From an uncultured Collinsella sp. (GTDB lineage: Bacteria; Actinomycetota; Coriobacteriia; Coriobacteriales; Coriobacteriaceae): 6,260 nucleotides of DNA. Below are positions 4,048-6,260 of the stretch, in pieces (within the stretch, counting starts at the first letter, position 1; each line of letters starts with the position of its first letter). Made by a program: the position numbers and the translations under genes. The notes beneath the pieces were generated by a model. The model made no database searches. It was given only the letters and a program-made list of their open reading frames with translations, and was not told the DNA's origin. The stretch is taken from positions 1-6,260 of the forward strand of contig CABQZS010000208.1 of NCBI GenBank assembly GCA_902468695.1, in the 5' to 3' direction.

Positions 4048-5856
4048 TTACTCCTGCTCGGACTCCTCAGCCTGCTTACGGCTGCGGATGAGGTGAGCCA
4101 CGCCGATGCACAGCACCGCGCCACCAGCGATCCAAGTGAAGGTCACGCCGTTAAGACCGGTGAGGGGGAGGCCAACCTGCTTGGTATCGCCGACGGTGAT
4201 GTTGAAGTAGCCATCGGTGTCCTTCTCCGAGCCGGTCCGCACCGTTAGCTTGTTATCACCGGCAAGCTTATCGGTAAGGCCAGCGATGACCTTGTCACCC
4301 TGATTCTTGTCATCAAGCGTGCCAGTGAGGTTAGCAAGGCCAGCACCCGGATCATTGGTGTTCATGGTTAGCTTAATCTCGAAGGTGAAGGGTTCGACCT
4401 TGGTGTAACCCTCGGGAGCAGAAGTTTCCGTGACCGTATAGACGCCAGCATCGAGACCGGTAAGCTTAATGACACCATCGGCGCCCGTCGATAGTTCGAC
4501 CACGTCGTCGCTCAGAGCACCGTTTTTCATGACATATTTAACTTCTGTGCTTTTCTCGTCACCGTTAGTTGTAATGGTGAACTTAGCATCTTTCAGCGCT
4601 TCCTCAGTGCCAAGGTCAACCTTGTTGATCTTGAGGCCGTAGGTGTAGTCCTTGACCGTATCGGGTGCCGAGGTGCCAGTACCTTCGACCATGGGGTTGT
4701 TGGAATACTTGAGCGTAACGGTGTTAAGGTTGCCATTCAGCTGGTTGTTTGCTCCCGCAATTACCGCGCTTGCGTTGAGCTTCGCCTTGTAGAAGACAAC
4801 AATCTTAGTGTTGGCATTTACGTCTGAAATCTCCTTGAGGTGCTTACCGTGCTCCCCCGCTTTAGCTACAACAGTCAAGGTGGTAGTTTCGTCAGCATTG
4901 TTGGTTGAATTCACATCAAAGTAACTGGAAATATCGATATATTTATCTTTGTTGCTCGAATCTTTGTTCACAGCATAAACTTTAGTTTGACCATCAACAT
5001 AGCTGAGGCCTTTAGTAAGGGTGTCGGTGAACTCGTAGGAATAGGAGTCGTAGCTGGCGTAGTTGTCCGCAATCGTGCCGGTGAGCTTGTAGTTCACCTC
5101 CTGGCCGATCTGGGAGTCGGCAACGTCTTTCCAATCACCCTCGGACACGGCCTTGAGGTCTTTCGCCACCTTGCTATCATCGAGAATCTTCTTCTCGACC
5201 GTGGGGACGCTCTTCTTGGGCTCCGGATTTACGTCTTCACCACCGACGACAGTGAAGATCGGCGAGGTATAGGCGTCATGGCTTCCATCTGCTCCAGTGC
5301 CGACCTGCTGCGTTTCAAAGAGCCAGTAGCCCGCACCAATACCCTTGAATGTTCCCGCAGTACCGCTCTCTGGATTAGTCCACTTCTTGTCTTTAAGCGC
5401 CCTGGCGATTCTGTCGAGCGTCGTACCCACATTCAGTTTGGTAGTCTGGTCGGTGCTACCCTCATACTCACCCGCGGTCTTAGTTTTAATCCATTCTGCC
5501 CACGTCTGTGCGTTATCACCCTCCGGCTTGCCGTCATCAGCAGTAAACGCGCCCATGACGGCGGCCTTCACCTCAGTCGATGCCCACGTAATATTGGACA
5601 GCGTCTTCTCATCGGTAGAGTCCCAAACATCGGTGCCTGTCTGATCCTGCGTAACGGTAGCGGAGAAAATCTTGATGCCCTTAAAGGTCGTACCCTCGTA
5701 GCCGCCATTTTCAATCGTCACATTACCGCTCGTCGTAGCCACAGGCGTACCCGCAGCAAACGCCATGGTCACCGGGGCCATGACTCCGCCGAAGCTCAGC
5801 GCTGCTGTGAGGCCGGCGGTTACTGCCAGGCGTGCGATGTTCTTGTTCATGCTCAT
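4048..5856 (-). CDS. Major (backbone) pilin with isopeptide-forming and Cna-B domains, LPLTG-anchored
   Basis: The 602-residue product is the likely shaft subunit of a sortase-assembled pilus. Starting at the ATG at 5856: signal peptide 1-34 with cleavage likely after AFA; an N-terminal domain of about 40-205 ending near GYWLFET; a linker VNPEPKKSVPTVEKKI (209-224) with candidate lysines for subunit linkage and the D2 isopeptide bond; a D2-type fimbrial domain of about 248-400 (EFTDTLTKGLSY at 275-286, LKYSNNP at 382-388); a Cna-B/SpaA-like domain of about 405-500 with GLKINKVD (candidate Lys412) and the E-box YTVTETSAPEGY (473-484, Glu477); LPLTG at 563-567; a membrane helix of about 570-590; and a charged tail. 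AGAGGA lies seven bases before this ATG, whereas the in-frame ATGs further upstream (5889-5922) lack a site and would spoil the signal peptide. No classical WxxxVxVYPK pilin motif is present. It follows the presumed tip gene by 108 bases. Confidence 0.92.
   Translation of the reverse strand: MSMNKNIARLAVTAGLTAALSFGGVMAPVTMAFAAGTPVATTSGNVTIENGGYEGTTFKGIKIFSATVTQDQTGTDVWDSTDEKTLSNITWASTEVKAAVMGAFTADDGKPEGDNAQTWAEWIKTKTAGEYEGSTDQTTKLNVGTTLDRIARALKDKKWTNPESGTAGTFKGIGAGYWLFETQQVGTGADGSHDAYTSPIFTVVGGEDVNPEPKKSVPTVEKKILDDSKVAKDLKAVSEGDWKDVADSQIGQEVNYKLTGTIADNYASYDSYSYEFTDTLTKGLSYVDGQTKVYAVNKDSSNKDKYIDISSYFDVNSTNNADETTTLTVVAKAGEHGKHLKEISDVNANTKIVVFYKAKLNASAVIAGANNQLNGNLNTVTLKYSNNPMVEGTGTSAPDTVKDYTYGLKINKVDLGTEEALKDAKFTITTNGDEKSTEVKYVMKNGALSDDVVELSTGADGVIKLTGLDAGVYTVTETSAPEGYTKVEPFTFEIKLTMNTNDPGAGLANLTGTLDDKNQGDKVIAGLTDKLAGDNKLTVRTGSEKDTDGYFNITVGDTKQVGLPLTGLNGVTFTWIAGGAVLCIGVAHLIRSRKQAEESEQE
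4156..4170 (-). other. LPLTG sorting signal of the backbone pilin
   Basis: Encodes Leu-Pro-Leu-Thr-Gly, followed by a hydrophobic helix and an Arg/Lys-containing tail, the standard sortase cleavage and retention signal. Cleavage would fall between Thr and Gly. Confidence 0.92.
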
Positions 5857-5863
5857 CTTCTTT

Positions 5864-5869
5864 TCCTCT
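5864..5869 (-). promoter_or_regulatory. Ribosome-binding site of the backbone pilin gene
   Basis: The minus strand reads AGAGGA seven bases before the ATG at 5856, within a purine-rich leader that also contains AAAGGAAAG (5871-5879). It sets the start at 5856 rather than at the longer frame beginning at 5922. Confidence 0.75.
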
Positions 5870-5939
5870 GCTTTCCTTTTGATTCCCATTCGATCGATCA
5901 TCATCTGTCTGTGTCTTAGCATCTACTTCGCTACGTCTC

Positions 5940-5958
5940 GCCCCGCTCTCTGTGGGGC
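5940..5958 (-). promoter_or_regulatory. Small GC hairpin between tip and backbone pilin genes
   Basis: GCCCCGC (5940-5946) pairs with GTGGGGC (5952-5958), with one G-T pair, around a five-base loop, just after the stop codon of the upstream gene. No T-run follows on the minus strand, so it is not an intrinsic terminator. It could act as a processing or stability element, or simply slow readthrough. Confidence 0.35.
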
Positions 5959-5964
5959 TGCCAG

Positions 5965-6260
5965 CTACTCTTTATGGCTGCCACCTCCCCGCTTGACCAG
6001 GAGCGCGACCACGATGAGCGCGGCTCCGGCGACCGCTGCGGCGGCCGCGGCGTACATTGCCATATCGCCAGTCGAGGGCATGAAGCCTCCGGTGGTAATG
6101 CTAGGGGGTGTGCCGGTGGGCGTGTTGATGAGCGACGCCTCCAGGCTGCCCGTCGACCCGTCCGCGCTATCGGCGCGCAGGGGTGACTCGGCCGTGATGG
6201 TGAGCTTGGGCTTGGCAGCGGCCACCTGGTCGACGTCCAGGCCCTCGGCCTTAACCGTCA
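5965..6260 (-). CDS. C-terminal end of a wall-anchored surface protein (probable tip/ancillary pilin), 5' part missing
   Basis: The reading frame is open to the right edge of the window, so only about 98 C-terminal residues are seen. The visible part begins TVKAEGLDVDQVAAAKPKL, passes a Thr/Pro/Ser-rich stalk (LINTPTGTPPSITTGGF) and ends in a sorting region: MPSTG, then a strongly hydrophobic alanine/valine helix of about 22 residues and the tail KRGGGSHKE. The domains that would define its role lie outside the window. Its position directly upstream of the backbone pilin suggests the large tip adhesin typical of such clusters. MPSTG departs from LPXTG at the first position. An in-frame GTG at 6225 is not needed as a start because the frame continues upstream. 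TAG ends it at 5965. Confidence 0.8.
   Translation of the reverse strand, partial: TVKAEGLDVDQVAAAKPKLTITAESPLRADSADGSTGSLEASLINTPTGTPPSITTGGFMPSTGDMAMYAAAAAAVAGAALIVVALLVKRGGGSHKE
6067..6081 (-). other. MPSTG variant sorting signal
   Basis: Encodes Met-Pro-Ser-Thr-Gly followed by Asp, directly before a hydrophobic helix and a basic tail. The layout is that of a sortase signal, but Met replaces the usual Leu. Confidence 0.8.

Noticed and set aside
4987..5919. 310-codon plus-strand frame opposite the pilin
   Set aside because: Antisense shadow of the backbone pilin, without domain signature or ribosome-binding site.
5857..5922. 22-residue N-terminal extension of the pilin
   Set aside because: It would place charged residues before the signal peptide and lacks a ribosome-binding site, whereas the ATG at 5856 has a good one.

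Overview
The window looks like chromosomal DNA of a GC-rich, Gram-positive actinobacterium of the Coriobacteriia, most likely Collinsella or a close relative. This is inferred from the GC-rich, monoderm-type gene content (LPXTG-like sorting signals, class C sortase, GatC/GatA amidotransferase) and from protein style. No rRNA or marker gene confirms it. Every gene I can support lies on the minus strand, so the window reads functionally from right to left.

In transcription order: (1) 6260-5965, the 3' end of a large surface/pilus protein (probable tip or ancillary pilin) with an unusual MPSTG sorting signal. (2) 5856-4048, a complete major (backbone) pilin with signal peptide, isopeptide-forming D2-type domain, Cna-B/SpaA domain with an E-box, and an LPLTG anchor. 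(3) 4047-3573, a gene-free stretch holding a strong minus-strand terminator, two further hairpins and a possible small plus-strand RNA. (4) 3572-2565 and 2583-1810, two overlapping genes: a winged-helix regulator-like protein and an AbiEii-type nucleotidyltransferase, which together look like a toxin-antitoxin or phage-defence pair. (5) 1698-760, a class C (pilus-polymerising) sortase. (6) 759-436, an intergenic region with a hairpin, a 19-bp perfect inverted repeat enclosing a palindrome, and a 21-bp tandem repeat. (7) 435-124 gatC and 124-1 gatA (5' end only), the start of the Glu/Asp-tRNA amidotransferase operon.

The pilins and the sortase form a pilus assembly locus: pilins are secreted, cleaved at the sorting signal, joined by the class C sortase and anchored to the wall. 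The unusual point is that the AbiEii-like pair and a strong terminator lie between the backbone pilin and the sortase, so a defence or addiction cargo appears to sit inside a pilus cluster. The second region worth attention is the structured repeat between the sortase and gatC. Functions are assigned by reading motifs in the translations; no database search was possible.
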